Assembly (NCBI RefSeq): GCF_000340215.1
Contig: NW_006921536.1
Location: 2,643,016-2,707,015, forward strand
Length of the DNA stretch: 64,000 nt
Direction: 5' to 3'
Origin: Pseudocercospora fijiensis CIRAD86
Taxonomy: Eukaryota > Ascomycota > Dothideomycetes > Mycosphaerellales > Mycosphaerellaceae
Shown here: positions 1 to 11,217 of the stretch, in pieces
Numbering within the stretch: position 1 is the stretch's first letter
How the letters are laid out: each line of letters begins with the position of its first letter
Translations under genes and position numbers: made by a program
Notes under the pieces: model-generated
What the model was told of the DNA's origin: nothing
The model's input: only the letters and a program-made list of their open reading frames with translations
Databases searched by the model: none

Positions 1-11
1 CTCGCGACGAT

Positions 12-1007
12 ATGGCGATCGAGAACACCTCCGATCTGGAGCCGCACCAGAAGCCTTCGATACAGGTCACGAAACGCAGCGACCGGAGCGCCTTGATGCT
101 CATACTACACACCATTCTCAAGCCCCTTGGTCCAAAGCTCATCAAGCCGCCTAAACACCCTTTCCCAGCTGGATCGCCTCAACTAGATCCGCATAAGAAG
201 GCGAAGAAGCGATGCGATGTTTCGGAGCGCAAAGTCGAAGACATATACCTATATGACGTGCGGCCGAAGGGAAGCGTATCAGAGAAGAAACCAGTCAAGA
301 GAATATACTACTTTTCAGGCGGAGGATGGCAGTCTCCTGCTGCATCGGAGCACTGGTCATTCGTTGCCGAAATGGCGCATAGGCTTCCAGATACTGCTGT
401 GACGCTCGTTAGCTATCCGTTGGCACCCAAGAGCTCGGCACCAACTGCTTTCCCGATGCTCATGCGATTGTACCGTACGCTCATGCTTCAAGCAGAGGAC
501 TCAGGCGAGAAAGTCATCTTGGCTGGCGACTCCGCGGGCGGCAATATCGTCCTCAGCTTGGTTGTCAATGCTCTGCAAGAAGATCCAGATAGCCCTTGTC
601 CTGCTGCGATCCTCGCGATATCTCCCTCTACCGATCTTCGACGAGCAAACCCCGACATGGAAACTATCGAGAAGAAAGACCCGATACTTCGAATGGCGTT
701 TGTCAACCAGACTGCAAACGCTTGGAGAGGAGACTTTGAACCCTGCGATGTACGAGTCTCGCCCTTTTATGGAGATGTGACTCTATTGGCGAAGAGGGGT
801 GTCAAGGTGCATGGCGTCACTGGACGTCATGACATTCTATCACCCGACGGAGTGCTTTTCAGAGAAAAGCTGAATAAGGCTCGGGTGCATGGTGAATGGC
901 TCGATTGGGACAAGCAGATGCACGTCTTTCCTTTGGCTTTCTCGTACAAACTGGCAGAAAGTGTACAGGCTGTGAACTGGATGATGGATGTGCTAAAGAA
1001 TGTCTAA
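12..1007 (+). CDS. alpha/beta hydrolase (hormone-sensitive-lipase / steryl acetyl hydrolase type)
   Basis: A 331-residue esterase-like protein of the alpha/beta hydrolase fold. Visible parts: the oxyanion-hole loop FSGGGW at residues 101-106 (the HGGG equivalent), the nucleophile elbow GDSAGGN at 172-178 with Ser174, an acid candidate Asp274 in GRHDILSP, and the base His304 in KQMHVFP. Order and spacing fit a complete catalytic triad in the HSL family, whose fungal members hydrolyse short acyl esters such as acetylated sterols; the substrate here is inferred, not shown. There is no obvious signal peptide; a weakly hydrophobic stretch lies at about 27-36. The ATG at 12 is the first in frame, but the window begins just upstream, so additional 5' sequence or an exon cannot be excluded. 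Base composition is normal, unlike the repeats to its right. Codons look intact with no RIP stops. Confidence 0.85.
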   Translation: MAIENTSDLEPHQKPSIQVTKRSDRSALMLILHTILKPLGPKLIKPPKHPFPAGSPQLDPHKKAKKRCDVSERKVEDIYLYDVRPKGSVSEKKPVKRIYYFSGGGWQSPAASEHWSFVAEMAHRLPDTAVTLVSYPLAPKSSAPTAFPMLMRLYRTLMLQAEDSGEKVILAGDSAGGNIVLSLVVNALQEDPDSPCPAAILAISPSTDLRRANPDMETIEKKDPILRMAFVNQTANAWRGDFEPCDVRVSPFYGDVTLLAKRGVKVHGVTGRHDILSPDGVLFREKLNKARVHGEWLDWDKQMHVFPLAFSYKLAESVQAVNWMMDVLKNV

Positions 1008-1559
1008 AGAGCAATAGACATAGATCGGAAACGGGGAAAGCGCTGGCGCTCTGATTCGAGAGAAGAATACACTATACACTATGATATCTTGGAGCTTGTT
1101 ATGAAGAGAAAGATACCCAGAATTGAATTGCAATAAAAGCAGGTTTAGGCGATGGAGAGTTCAAGCACATTGGAAAAGGACAGCACAAGAAAATGTCGCG
1201 AATCATGGCAGACACAGGCAGTCATGATTGAAGGGCAAATTCAGCTATAATACTGAGAGCACGCCAAAATAGAGACGCGAGACACCACCGCCATTTATGA
1301 CCTCGCAAGCGCTTCCGCGTTCCGATAGGCAGAGTCTTGACTGTCGACGTGCGACTCCATATCACGAACGGCTTTCTCTTCTTCGCACCCGAGGCACTCT
1401 CTGCTCGAATTCTCGACTACCTCGACAGTGACCATCTTTTTTCGACATGGCTCGCACCTGCTGCAGTTGGGAGTCAAAGTCGTGTTCGTCCTGAAAATTG
1501 AGTCAAGCAGCAAAGAATACGAAAGACGCGATCGCAATGATGGTTTCCCAGTGATTCCG
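1008..1559. other. intergenic, no gene seen
   Basis: This stretch downstream of the hydrolase has short overlapping open frames in several phases but nothing with a recognisable domain, intron pattern or favoured frame. It has normal CpA/TpG content. It presumably holds the 3' end of the hydrolase transcript; an AATAAA-like ATAAAA occurs near 1132. Confidence 0.5.
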
Positions 1560-2215
1560 CTCCGACAAACGTCGCCAACGATGATCGCAAGCTCGGAACG
1601 GATCTGGATACGAAGTCAAGATGAAGAGAATGTTGCAATCGTGATTGACAAGGGATCTTACATCGACCACCTCTTCCTCTAGTCGAGCATACCCAACTCT
1701 TCCCAGCATCAGTCTGGGAGCCTTGGTGCGGGCCTGAACATGGAGATCAATAGCAGAGACCGCTCCAAGTGTGGTCGCGCAAAGTATCTCAGAACAATCC
1801 TCACTCTATCACCTGCTATCTTCAGCTCTTGCCGACGTCGATCTGAAGGCCTCAGGGCAGGCCTGAGAGCAAAGTCAAGATGGAGAGAAGGCTCCAATCG
1901 TGATCCCACAAGCCATCTCACATTGATACTCCTTCCAGGACTTTTATCTCCAGCTCCTGCCGGCATCGACCTGCGCAGTATAGACTATGCTTTCGTTCGG
2001 AGCCGAAGAGGGAAAGAACACTACAAACGCTCTATTGGTGATCGCACGAGCCATGTCACATTATCGCTCCTTCCGAGATCATCATCTTCAAGTCCTGCCG
2101 GCATCGACCCAAATAGTACAGACTCTGAAGACAGAAGATATGTCATAAACATCCCAATTATAATCGCACATAGTAACTTACATCGACTCTGCTTCCAAAA
2201 AGATTACTCCTAAGT
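1560..2215. repeat. degenerate tandem repeats of about 130 bp, not RIP-mutated
   Basis: The phrase CCTGCCGGCATCGACC and decayed forms of it recur at about 1702, 1831, 1959 and 2097, spacings of roughly 129, 128 and 138 bp. They are accompanied by other repeated words such as GTCAAGATGGAGAGAA, GCCATCTCACATT and ACTCCTTCC. The open frame that crosses 1740-2213 reads through these units and is best explained by the repeat, not as a gene. Copies have diverged well beyond RIP-type changes. Sequence similarity to the array at 2216-3570 and 11029-13470 is not obvious although the period is the same. Confidence 0.6.
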
Positions 2216-3570
2216 CTGACTGGCTTCGACTTAGAGACCACAGGCTAACTATTCGCACGGAGTTGAGAAGGAGAACACCTCAGAAAGCCAATCAGGGGCA
2301 TTCAACTCCAAAGACCCGAAGACACTGAAAGTACAGAACGTAGAAGCGGTAAGCAAAGTAGCAAATTTACCCTCGAGACAAGACTTCCATACACAGGGTA
2401 CAAGCAACTTAATAGCTTACTTCCTTTCACGGCTTAGAAATTTCTCCTCTTAGAGGTATCTAACTCTAAAAACGAAGTAAAATAAGAACAACGAACGTAG
2501 AATAGTAAGTTCAGTTCTAACTTTATTCTCGAAACAAGACTACTAGACTAGTTTACGTAGAACGTAAGGCATCTAGTAGCTTTAAGTTACTCCCGCTTAT
2601 AACTCTAAAAAACGAGGATATAAGAGTATAGGGCAACGAAATAGGAAGTAGTAGAGTAACTTCCCTAAAGTAAGACTTTTTTTCTAAGAAGTAAGATACC
2701 TCTCTAACTAATAGCTATATTATATACCTAGAACAATTCTTCGTCTACTAGGATTATATCGAGGCAACGCTCGAAATAAGCCTCTATTTCGTAGATAGGA
2801 AGCCGTTAGTATAATCGCGCTAGGTACGTAGGAAGCTTCCTAAGTAATCTTTCCCTCCTTTCGCCTAACGCTTATTATAATATAATAGTTCGAACTAAAA
2901 ACATCTCGCCGGAGACTTAATTACTTCCTATCGCTCGACGAGGGCCGTAAAGTAGAGAAAGTCTTCGGCGGTGTCCTCCTCTATATCCTAGCGTATATAT
3001 TCGTCTATGTTACTATTCTTAGCTATAGATTAAAGGCATACGAAAGCATTATTACTAGAAACAGTTTAAGCAAGATTTTAATATTACTAGAGGTAAGTAT
3101 TCTAGCCGCTTATAATTCTATCCTCGTACGTAGTAGCCCTATACTAGATACCTAATAGGCTTCGTATATATATATATATATATATTCTATTCTTCTAAAA
3201 ACGAAAAAAACTAAAGCTCGAAACGTTCTTCTATAGGAGGCAAGCTAACCGGCGGTTTACTGTCTAGTGTCTTAGGAATTATACTCTTATATAGTCTTAC
3301 GCTAGATACCCGATAGGCTTCCTATATACGTATTTTCCCGATATAGAAAAAGCCCGAAACGAGACTATTCTTCTATAGGAGGTAAGCTATCCTATAGCTT
3401 ACTATCTAGTCTCGTAGTAATTATTCTCTTTAAGTTATATAGTCTTATACTAGATACCTAGACTACTCCGTCTATATATACTCTCTAGAAGTATAGCTTA
3501 AAATAGGACTTTTGTTTTATAGGAAGTAAGCTATTCTACGGCTTACTATCTAGTATCGCTCCTTAATTAT
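2216..3570. repeat. left arm of a RIP-mutated tandem-repeat array
   Basis: CpA and TpG are normal until about 2400 and then almost vanish. From about 3080 the phrases ATAATTCTATCCTCG, CTAGATACC, GGCTTC and GTAAGCTATCC recur at about 150-bp spacing. They match phrases in the array to the right of element 1 (for example ATAATTCTATCCTCG near 11873 and ACTAAATACCTAGAC near 11217). This is therefore the same array cut by the retrotransposon. Between 2420 and 3080 the repeat structure is harder to see. A (TA)n run lies near 3166-3185. No gene is visible. Confidence 0.6.
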
Positions 3571-3766
3571 TGTTAGGGCTAAAGAGGCTATATGTAATTA
3601 GTATGTAACTAGGCCGAGTAAAGCTAGGGTCTCGATGCCTTAGGTAGGGCTTAGCGCTTAGCGTTAGGCTAACTTGCCTACCCTCCTCCCTCTTCTTCTA
3701 GATCCTTATCGAATACTACTTATATCTACTACTACCCTATCTACCTACTAATATACCCTTCTTATA
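3571..3766 (+). repeat. element 1 5' LTR (196 bp)
   Basis: It begins TGTTAGGG and ends CTTCTTATA; the expected terminal CA has become TA by RIP. It is near-identical to 10828-11023 and closely related to the LTRs of elements 2 and 3. About eight differences separate the two LTRs of this element, five of them in CpA/TpG context. Confidence 0.93.
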
Positions 3767-3777
3767 TAGTATTCGAT
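3767..3777 (+). other. putative self-priming primer-binding site, element 1
   Basis: The 11 bases immediately after the 5' LTR (TAGTATTCGAT) are the exact reverse complement of ATCGAATACTA at 3708-3718 inside the LTR. In Tf1-type chromoviruses the first 11 bases of the transcript fold back onto the primer-binding site instead of a tRNA; the length and position here match that scheme. If so, the transcript would start at about 3708. Confidence 0.65.
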
Positions 3778-4014
3778 CTATCCCTTAAGGGCAGTAGCTA
3801 GATAGTCCTTATTTTAAGCTTTTAGCGGTATAGCTACGAAAACTATCGATTTAACTATATTACGCCTAAAGAACGGGACCTATACGTACTATTCTACTAA
3901 AACAACCGTACTAATTATTAAGTAAGACCTTCTATACGGCCTATTATACTAAGTTTATCGTACTAGGCCGATACCTACTAATTCCGCTATATCCGCACTA
4001 TAAGGGGCTATAAT

Positions 4015-5320
4015 ATATTATTAGTACTACCCCTTATTATAATAGCCGGCTTATTACGAAGTAATAACAACCGCGGCGCCGCTAGCAGCGCTAGCAATAA
4101 TAACACTAGTAGTATAGAGCCTATTAATAAAGAGCCTATAGTTCTAGGTAATAATCTAGAATTGCCTATTAACGACATTCTTAATAATATTATTAATCGA
4201 CGATATAGCTAACTAGCCTTTAGCCCCTAGCTAGTAGCGAGACTTTAAGAAGCTACTTAAAACAGGCTTACTACCGCAGTAGCTAAAGGATAACCTCCTC
4301 GAGCTTCGCCGCCTTTAGGAAGCCCCGATAACTACTACTAAACTAATAGTAGGACCTTCCTTACTATCTGTTTAGAAGAAGAAGGATGCTAAGCTTAAGG
4401 ACTGCACCGTATTCGAGGGCTCTAGTCGCAAGCAATATAACGAGTATATACGTAATTGTAAGCTTAACTAACGAAATATACTAAGGGCCCTTCTAGACGA
4501 CTACTCGTTAGTCGTCTATACTATATAGTATATTAATAGCGACCTAAAACGTACCTAGGATAACTATTTTAACTCCCTTAGTAATTAGGCCGCTATTTAG
4601 TAGCAAACCTACAAAACTATTATACTAGACACCCTTAGAAACCCTATACTAAGGCAATAATATGCTTAGGACTAGTACCTTCGAGCTAAGCAGAAGACTA
4701 ATTAATCGGCCCGCTTATTCGAGGCCTATTTAAAGACCCTTAAAGACGACCTTCTAGTTAAGACTAATTCTATATAGATCTCGGAAATACGCCTAAAGCT
4801 TAGATAGGAGCTTATCCTTAAATTAGACCGCCGCCGTATGTTTAAACAGGCTAATCTAATATATATTTAATTTATAGTCGAAGTAGAAACAGCTAAACGA
4901 GCTATTTAGCTTTAGTAACGACTAGAATCGAGGATCCGACTAGCTAGTACTAACTGCGGCAACCGTAGCCGCGGAGGAAACTAAGGTTCCTGCTGGAGCG
5001 ATAATGCTGATAATAGGAATAGTAACAATAACCGTAGAAGAAGCGGTAGCCGACGGCTATATAGAGGAGGCCGTAATAGGGGCCGTAGAAGGGGCTCGTA
5101 TCCCTATAGTACTAACCGCTCGGCTAACAATAGTAGCAATAGCTATAGTAATCCCCTAACCGGACTAAAGTGCTTTAACTGTAATAGCACTAGCTATCTA
5201 CTAGGCTAATGCGACAAACCTAAGGATTAGGCCCGAATTAATCGTGCTTCCGCTAAGTATAGGAGGCACCTCTTAGCCGCTAACGCTACCCCTATAGGCT
5301 AACCTTCGAAAAAAGAATAA
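4015..5320 (+). pseudogene. element 1 gag (RIP-inactivated)
   Basis: The frame runs from roughly 4015 (start codon lost, position approximate) to a TAA at 5318-5320. It carries an Arg/Gly/Asn/Ser-rich basic stretch at about 4950-5150 and then a CX2CX4HX4C zinc knuckle at about 5170-5215, in which the His codon has become Tyr (CAC to TAC). This is the retroviral-type nucleocapsid finger. Many TAG/TAA interruptions stand at former CAG/CAA/TGG codons. The gag end overlaps the start of pol, which is read in the -1 frame. Confidence 0.8.
5308..5314 (+). other. candidate gag-pol frameshift site, element 1
   Basis: A run G AAA AAA, in gag phase, ends three bases before the gag stop at 5318, and pol lies in the -1 frame. 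The equivalent place is A AAA AAA in element 3 (48728-48734) and G AAA AAA in element 2 (30576-30581 region, minus strand). The element 3 form is a canonical slippery heptamer. Confidence 0.45.
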
Positions 5321-5334
5321 GCGCTATACTAACT

Positions 5335-8300
5335 ATTAGCCTTATACGGCGTAAGACTATCGACATTATACTGGCTATTATACGCACCTATCTCGTATAG
5401 GATACGTATAGCACTAACTATAAGACTAAGGCTATACTAGATCTAGGCAATTTAGTTAGTGCCCTTATTAACTATTGCCTAGCTAAGTAATTAGACCTCC
5501 GATAACTGAAGAAAACTAACATACTAATCCTTGCTTAGTTTAATAACGCTCGGCATTTAACCTATAGAGCCTACTATGTTCCTATAGTTCTAAGAGACGA
5601 CCTCGGCAATAAGCGCCTACTAGACTTTACTACCTATATAGTAGATATAGACAACCTCCTATCCGATATTGTTATTAGTAACCCTATCCTTAAGTAACAC
5701 GCCGTAACTATAGACCTAGGCAGCTAATAGTAGCGATTTAGGATTGCTAGGAAAGAGGACATCGAGTATACTAACATTAACGAGTGCCCTAACGATATTA
5801 GGGTCCTATTTATTAGCAACCTAATACTAGCCTCTACCTTAGCTAATCCGACTGCTAACCTACTTAGTAGTAATAACGATAAACCTATGCCCCCTAATAG
5901 TATAGACCCTAATTAGCTTGCTCGTATACTATAGCCTATTCGAGAGACCTATATTAATATATTTAAATACTACCTAGCATCGACATTGCCTATATTTAAA
6001 GAGACGGATTATAAGATTAATATTATAGAGGGCAAAGAGGTCCCTTTTAGGCTACTCTACAATCTTAGTAAACGAGAGCTTGCTATATTACGTAAATACC
6101 TAGATAAGAACCTAGCTAATAGTCGAATTTAGTATAGCAATAGCCCTGCTAGTACGCTAATCCCATTTGTTCTAAAGAAGGATAGTAGCCTTCGCCTATA
6201 TATTAATTACCGTAGACTTAACGCTGTTACTATTAAGGACCGTTGTCTACTTCCGCTTATTAACGAGACCCTCGATCGCCTTTCTAGCGCCTATTTCTAC
6301 ACTATATTAGACATTAAGGATGCGTACTATCGTATTTGCATTCGTAAGGGCGATAAATAGAAAATAGCCTTCCGTACTCGCTATAGCTATTTTAAGTATT
6401 TAGTTATGCTATTTAGGCTAGCTAATGCCCCTATAACATTCTAGTCCTATATTAATAGGGCCTTATTAGGCCTATTACACTACCTCTATATAGTTTACCT
6501 AGACGATATCCTAGTCTATATATACTTACCTAATATTATAGAGTACTAGGCTATAGTCCGTAAGGTACTCGATCGCCTAACAACCTATAGCTTATATTAT
6601 AAGCCTTCTAAATGTACCTTTACTGCTAAAGAGGTAGCCTTCCTTAGCTTCCTCGTATTAACTAAGGGTATTAAGGCTAACCCTAATCGTATCTAGACTA
6701 TTACTAAATAGCCTATTCCTACGTTAATTAAGGAGCTGTAGTCGTTTATTAGCTTCGCTAACTTCTATCGCCGCTTTATTAAAGGCTATTTACGGCATAT
6801 AATGCCCCTAACTAAGCTTACTAAAACTAAGGCTAATCTATCTAGAGAGTTTAAATAGACTAATAAAGCACAAGCCGCTTTTAATAGTTTAAAGCAACGC
6901 TTTACTAAAGTCCCCTTATTGCACTATTTCGTACTAAGCAGGCAGATCCGTATTAAGACTAACGCTTTACAGTTCGCTATATCGGCTATTATATTATAGC
7001 AATTAGATAATAATAATTACTAGCACTCGATTGCCTTCTTTTTATAAAAGATAATCGATATAGAGCGTCGATACGAGACCTACGAGTAAGAGCTCTTAGC
7101 AATCGTAGAAGCCTTTAAGTATTAGCGCTACTATCTCGATAGTGCTTAGCACTCTATTTAGGTCTATACGGACTATAACAACCTACGTAGTATTACTAAG
7201 GTTATAAGGGTTATAGGTCGATAGGCTAGATAGGCCGTCTACCTCGCCGGGTTCGATTTAATATATTATACTAGCTAGGCGTAAGTAACCCTACCGATAG
7301 CCTATTAAGGCGACCTAATTACGATAGCGAGACTTAGCATATTAATTTATTATTTCTAACCCTATAGCATAAGATTGCTATAGCCTATATTATTAATAAA
7401 TAAGCGTAGGATAAGCGGACTTCCGGACCCCGCGGCGGTAACAAATACTATAGCGGAGTTGTCGTTCTTCTATTATACGCTAAAAGAAAGGACGTAGATC
7501 GCTTAAGCTATAATAACTCGATTAAGGACATTGCTATCTATAGCAATAGTCTATATAGCGATAGTACTATAGAAGAGGTTGTAGTAGTTCCGGCTGCTAG
7601 TACTATTAGATATATATAATACGTACCTCGTTCGATAGCGAGGGTACTATTAAATAACCTTACGAATAGGGATAGTTAATCGTTTATAGATAAGCTGTTA
7701 CGGGCTTAGCAGAGGGACGCCTTTGCTACTAAACGTATTAATAAGCTTATAAGTAGGCGAAAGACTCGATCTAGTAAGAGTAATAATTAGTCGATCGACG
7801 ACAAAGGTTACTTAAAGTTTAAGGGCAGATACTATATCCCCGCTAAACAATCGATTAGACAAGAGCTTTTAAAGAGGCACTATAATAGTAAGCTCGCTAG
7901 TTACTATAGTATAGAGAGGTCGTATAAGCTACTATCGCGTATATACTACTAGCTAAATAGTAAACGGTATATAAAAGAATATATATAGACCTATATAGTA
8001 TGCTAGCGTATTAAAGCACTAAAGCACTTACTATTTAGCGAGTTGTCTTTACTTCCTATTCCTAGGAAGCTATTTACAGAGCTTATAATAGACTTTATTA
8101 TAGGCCTTCCGCCTACTAAGCGTAGAGGTAGTAAGGACGTCTTTAATGCTATCCTTATTATAGTAGATCGATTTACTAAAGGCGCTCGATATATCTCGGC
8201 GCGGAAAGATTAGACTACTATTAATATAGTAGAAGCGCTATAGAATAATATCTTCTATACCTATTAGGGAACCCCTAAGGGGATAGTGTCTAATCGTAGA

Positions 8301-9227
8301 TCGATACTAACGTCGCACTATTAGAGCGAAATATGCCTATAGCTAAGACTAAAGCATCGGCTATTAACAGCCTTCTATCTATAGACTAACGGTTAAATAG
8401 AGAGGCAGAATACTACCCTATAGTAGTACCTACGCAGCTATATTAATAAGAACCCCGAGGATTAGGTTAACCTCCTATAACCTATAGAATTCGTATATAA
8501 TAACAGCGTATACTTATTAACTAAGGTTTTACCCTATATAGCTATAATAGGCTAAAACGCCGCTTTGCTATAATAACTATTTGCCTCGCTCGAGGCCGAG
8601 CGTAAGGAAAGGGAAGCGCGTTAAGTACTAGAGACACTAGCGGTAATAGAACGTGTCTAGAAGATGCGGGAAATCTATGCTAAGATAGCTAAGAAGCTAA
8701 TAAAGGCTTAAGAGTACTAAAAGATCTACTACGATAAGCGCTATATACTAGTAACCTTTAAGCAAGGCGATATAGTTATACTTAGTATAAAGAACCTCCG
8801 TATCCGTAAACACCTATTACCTAATAGCAAAACAAGGCCTAAGCTCGCACTAAGATATATTAGCCTATTCTGTATTCGAGAAGTTAAGGGCTCCTCCGTA
8901 TAGGCCTATTAGTTATAGCTTCCTCCTTATTATACTATCTATAACACCTTCTACGTATTACTCCTTAAGCTATATTACTAGCGCGAAGGCGATAAAGCGC
9001 CTACTAAGTTAGAAGAAGTCTTAGCTAATAGTAAAGAGCTATAGTCGGTCGAACGAATATTAAAGTATCGGACTAGACAAGGCAAGAAGGAGTACCTACT
9101 AAGATAGCAAGGCTATTCGCCTAAATAGGACTTATAGGAAGCTAAAGGCTCCTTCGAGGACATAACTAAGTTATTAGATAAGTATTAGACTAGTATAAAG
9201 AACAAGAAGAAGGCTAAGAGCATATAA
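5335..9227 (+). pseudogene. element 1 pol: protease-RT-RNase H-integrase-chromodomain (RIP-inactivated)
   Basis: In order: an aspartic protease motif LDLG near 5440; reverse transcriptase with LRLYINYRRLNAVTIKD near 6187-6240 and the catalytic YLDD at 6496-6507; RNase H, with a region resembling the usual tether before integrase near 7100-7300; integrase with ELIIDFIIGLPP near 8080 (first Asp) and a NGxIERQN segment near 8390 (catalytic Glu kept); and a chromodomain with ERILKYRTRQGKKEYLLR near 9050, ending at TAA 9225-9227. The second integrase Asp reads Asn, as expected from TGA-to-TAA RIP. Stops at former Gln and Trp codons occur throughout. A chromodomain directs integration to modified histones in related elements. 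Confidence 0.85.
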
Positions 9228-9250
9228 TGTCGCTAGAGAGACCTAGGATT

Positions 9251-9273
9251 AATGCTACCCCTAGGGTACTATT
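9251..9273 (+). repeat. GC-rich 23-bp quasi-palindrome, copy 1
   Basis: Arms AATGCTACCCC and GGGTACTATT, about 25 bp after the pol stop. It belongs to a set of seven copies in this window (also 26635, 33806, 37052, 37482, 44748 and 57563). It keeps the upstream context CCTAGGATT shared with the copies in element 3 and, in part, elements 2 and 4. Confidence 0.7.
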
Positions 9274-9511
9274 AGCTAACTAATTAGAGGCGAGTAATTG
9301 TTAGTAAAGGTAAGACTATACTACTATAGTAAATGCGTACCGAGTATTAATAAGCGCACTATAACGCATTAACTACTCGCTTACTCTTTTAAGGAATCTA
9401 CCTCTTTACTAATATATCCTATAAGGCCCCTCTTCTAGTATTTAGGTCCCCCTCCTACTCCTTTATTCTAATAAGGCCTCGAAGCCTGAGCGATCGGCGA
9501 GGACGGCGCGC

Positions 9512-9909
<398 letters not shown>

Positions 9910-10827
9910 GCGCCGCGCTACGAGCTAGCGATACGCCGGAAGACGGCGCGGCGTATTAGTAATAGTATTACTAGGTATATTACTAGTCGAAAAAGGAAAC
10001 GAGGAACAAGGTAAAGTTAGCGCTAAGACAGCTAGCGCCGCTATTATTAACATTACTTACTATTATTACTTTACCTACGAGGACAACCTTACCTATACTA
10101 TAGCCTAACTTAAAGGCTAGAACGCACTACGCTAACTAGGTTAAAAGATTAAGCCGTTCGAAAGGCTTTGGGCTTAGAAGATTAGGCGACTAGTGGACTG
10201 GCTAAAGGCAAAAATATAGAGCTAAGCTAGCTAGGGTCGATCTTACGGACAATAGGTTACTCCTCGATCTTTCCGACCCTTTAAGCGAGGCGAACCTTAA
10301 CTATTACACTTATAATAGCCTTTACCTATAGAAACTAGACGAACTGTGTTTTTAAAAAGATAAGATTAATTAACACTTAAAGGCTGCTAAACCTAACTAA
10401 TTAGGGCTAGCGAAACTACGAACAATAATAGCCCTCGTGATAACAAGAATAATCCCTTAGAAGCGGTATTACTAGGTCTCCCAGAGCAGACGCAAAGAAC
10501 TCGAAACGATATTACTTAGAACAGAGGCAGTGCTATAATACCTCGTACGCCTACCTATTGTAGTAGGGAAGACGCGCTCGTATTATAATTAGTCGGGGGT
10601 CCTTAATTCTTATAGATATATATTACTTTATTACACATAAGGATAGCGCAGTTAGAGTTAAACATAGCGTTAGAAGGTAAGGTTTAATATAGTTATATAA
10701 TTAGGTAGTTAAGTGTTTAATTTAGCGTAGCTAAACAGCTTATTAGATTTGCTAAGTTAGTAGCAATAGAGGTTAAGAATAGAATATAAACCGGCTACGA
10801 GGGCGCGGCCTTTAGTAGGGAAGCGTA
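9910..10827 (+). other. element 1 3' non-coding region
   Basis: About 0.9 kb between the microsatellite and the 3' LTR. It matches 57850-58766 of element 3 and, reversed, 25420-26385 of element 2, with indels. No conserved frame is visible across the three copies. It ends GGGAAGCGTA immediately before the LTR. Confidence 0.6.
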
Positions 10828-11023
10828 TATTAGGGCTAAAGAGGCTATACGTAATTAGTATATAACTAGGCCGAGTAAAGCTAGGGTCTCGATACCTTAG
10901 GTAGGGCTTAGCGCTTAGCGTTAGGCTAACTTGCCTGCCCTCCTCCCTCTCCTTCTAGATCCTTATCGAATACTACTTATACCTACTACTACCCTATCTA
11001 CCTACTAATACACCCTTCTTATA
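10828..11023 (+). repeat. element 1 3' LTR (196 bp)
   Basis: It starts TATTAGGG (TG to TA by RIP) and ends CTTCTTATA, followed directly by the target duplication ATTAT at 11024-11028. Confidence 0.93.
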
Positions 11024-11028
11024 ATTAT

Positions 11029-11181
11029 ATTATTAAATAGCCTTCTACTAAATACCTAGACTATTCCGTCTATAGGCACTCTCTAGAGTCTACTATCTAG
11101 AAGCAAAGCTCGAAATAGGACTTTCGTTTTATAGAACGTAGCTATCGGATAGCCTAACCCTTCTAGAGCTCGAGAATCTTA

Positions 11182-11217
<36 letters not shown>

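Noticed and set aside
1740..2213. 157-codon open frame as a gene
   Set aside because: It spans degenerate tandem units, has no start context or domain and shows no homologous structure other than the repeat.
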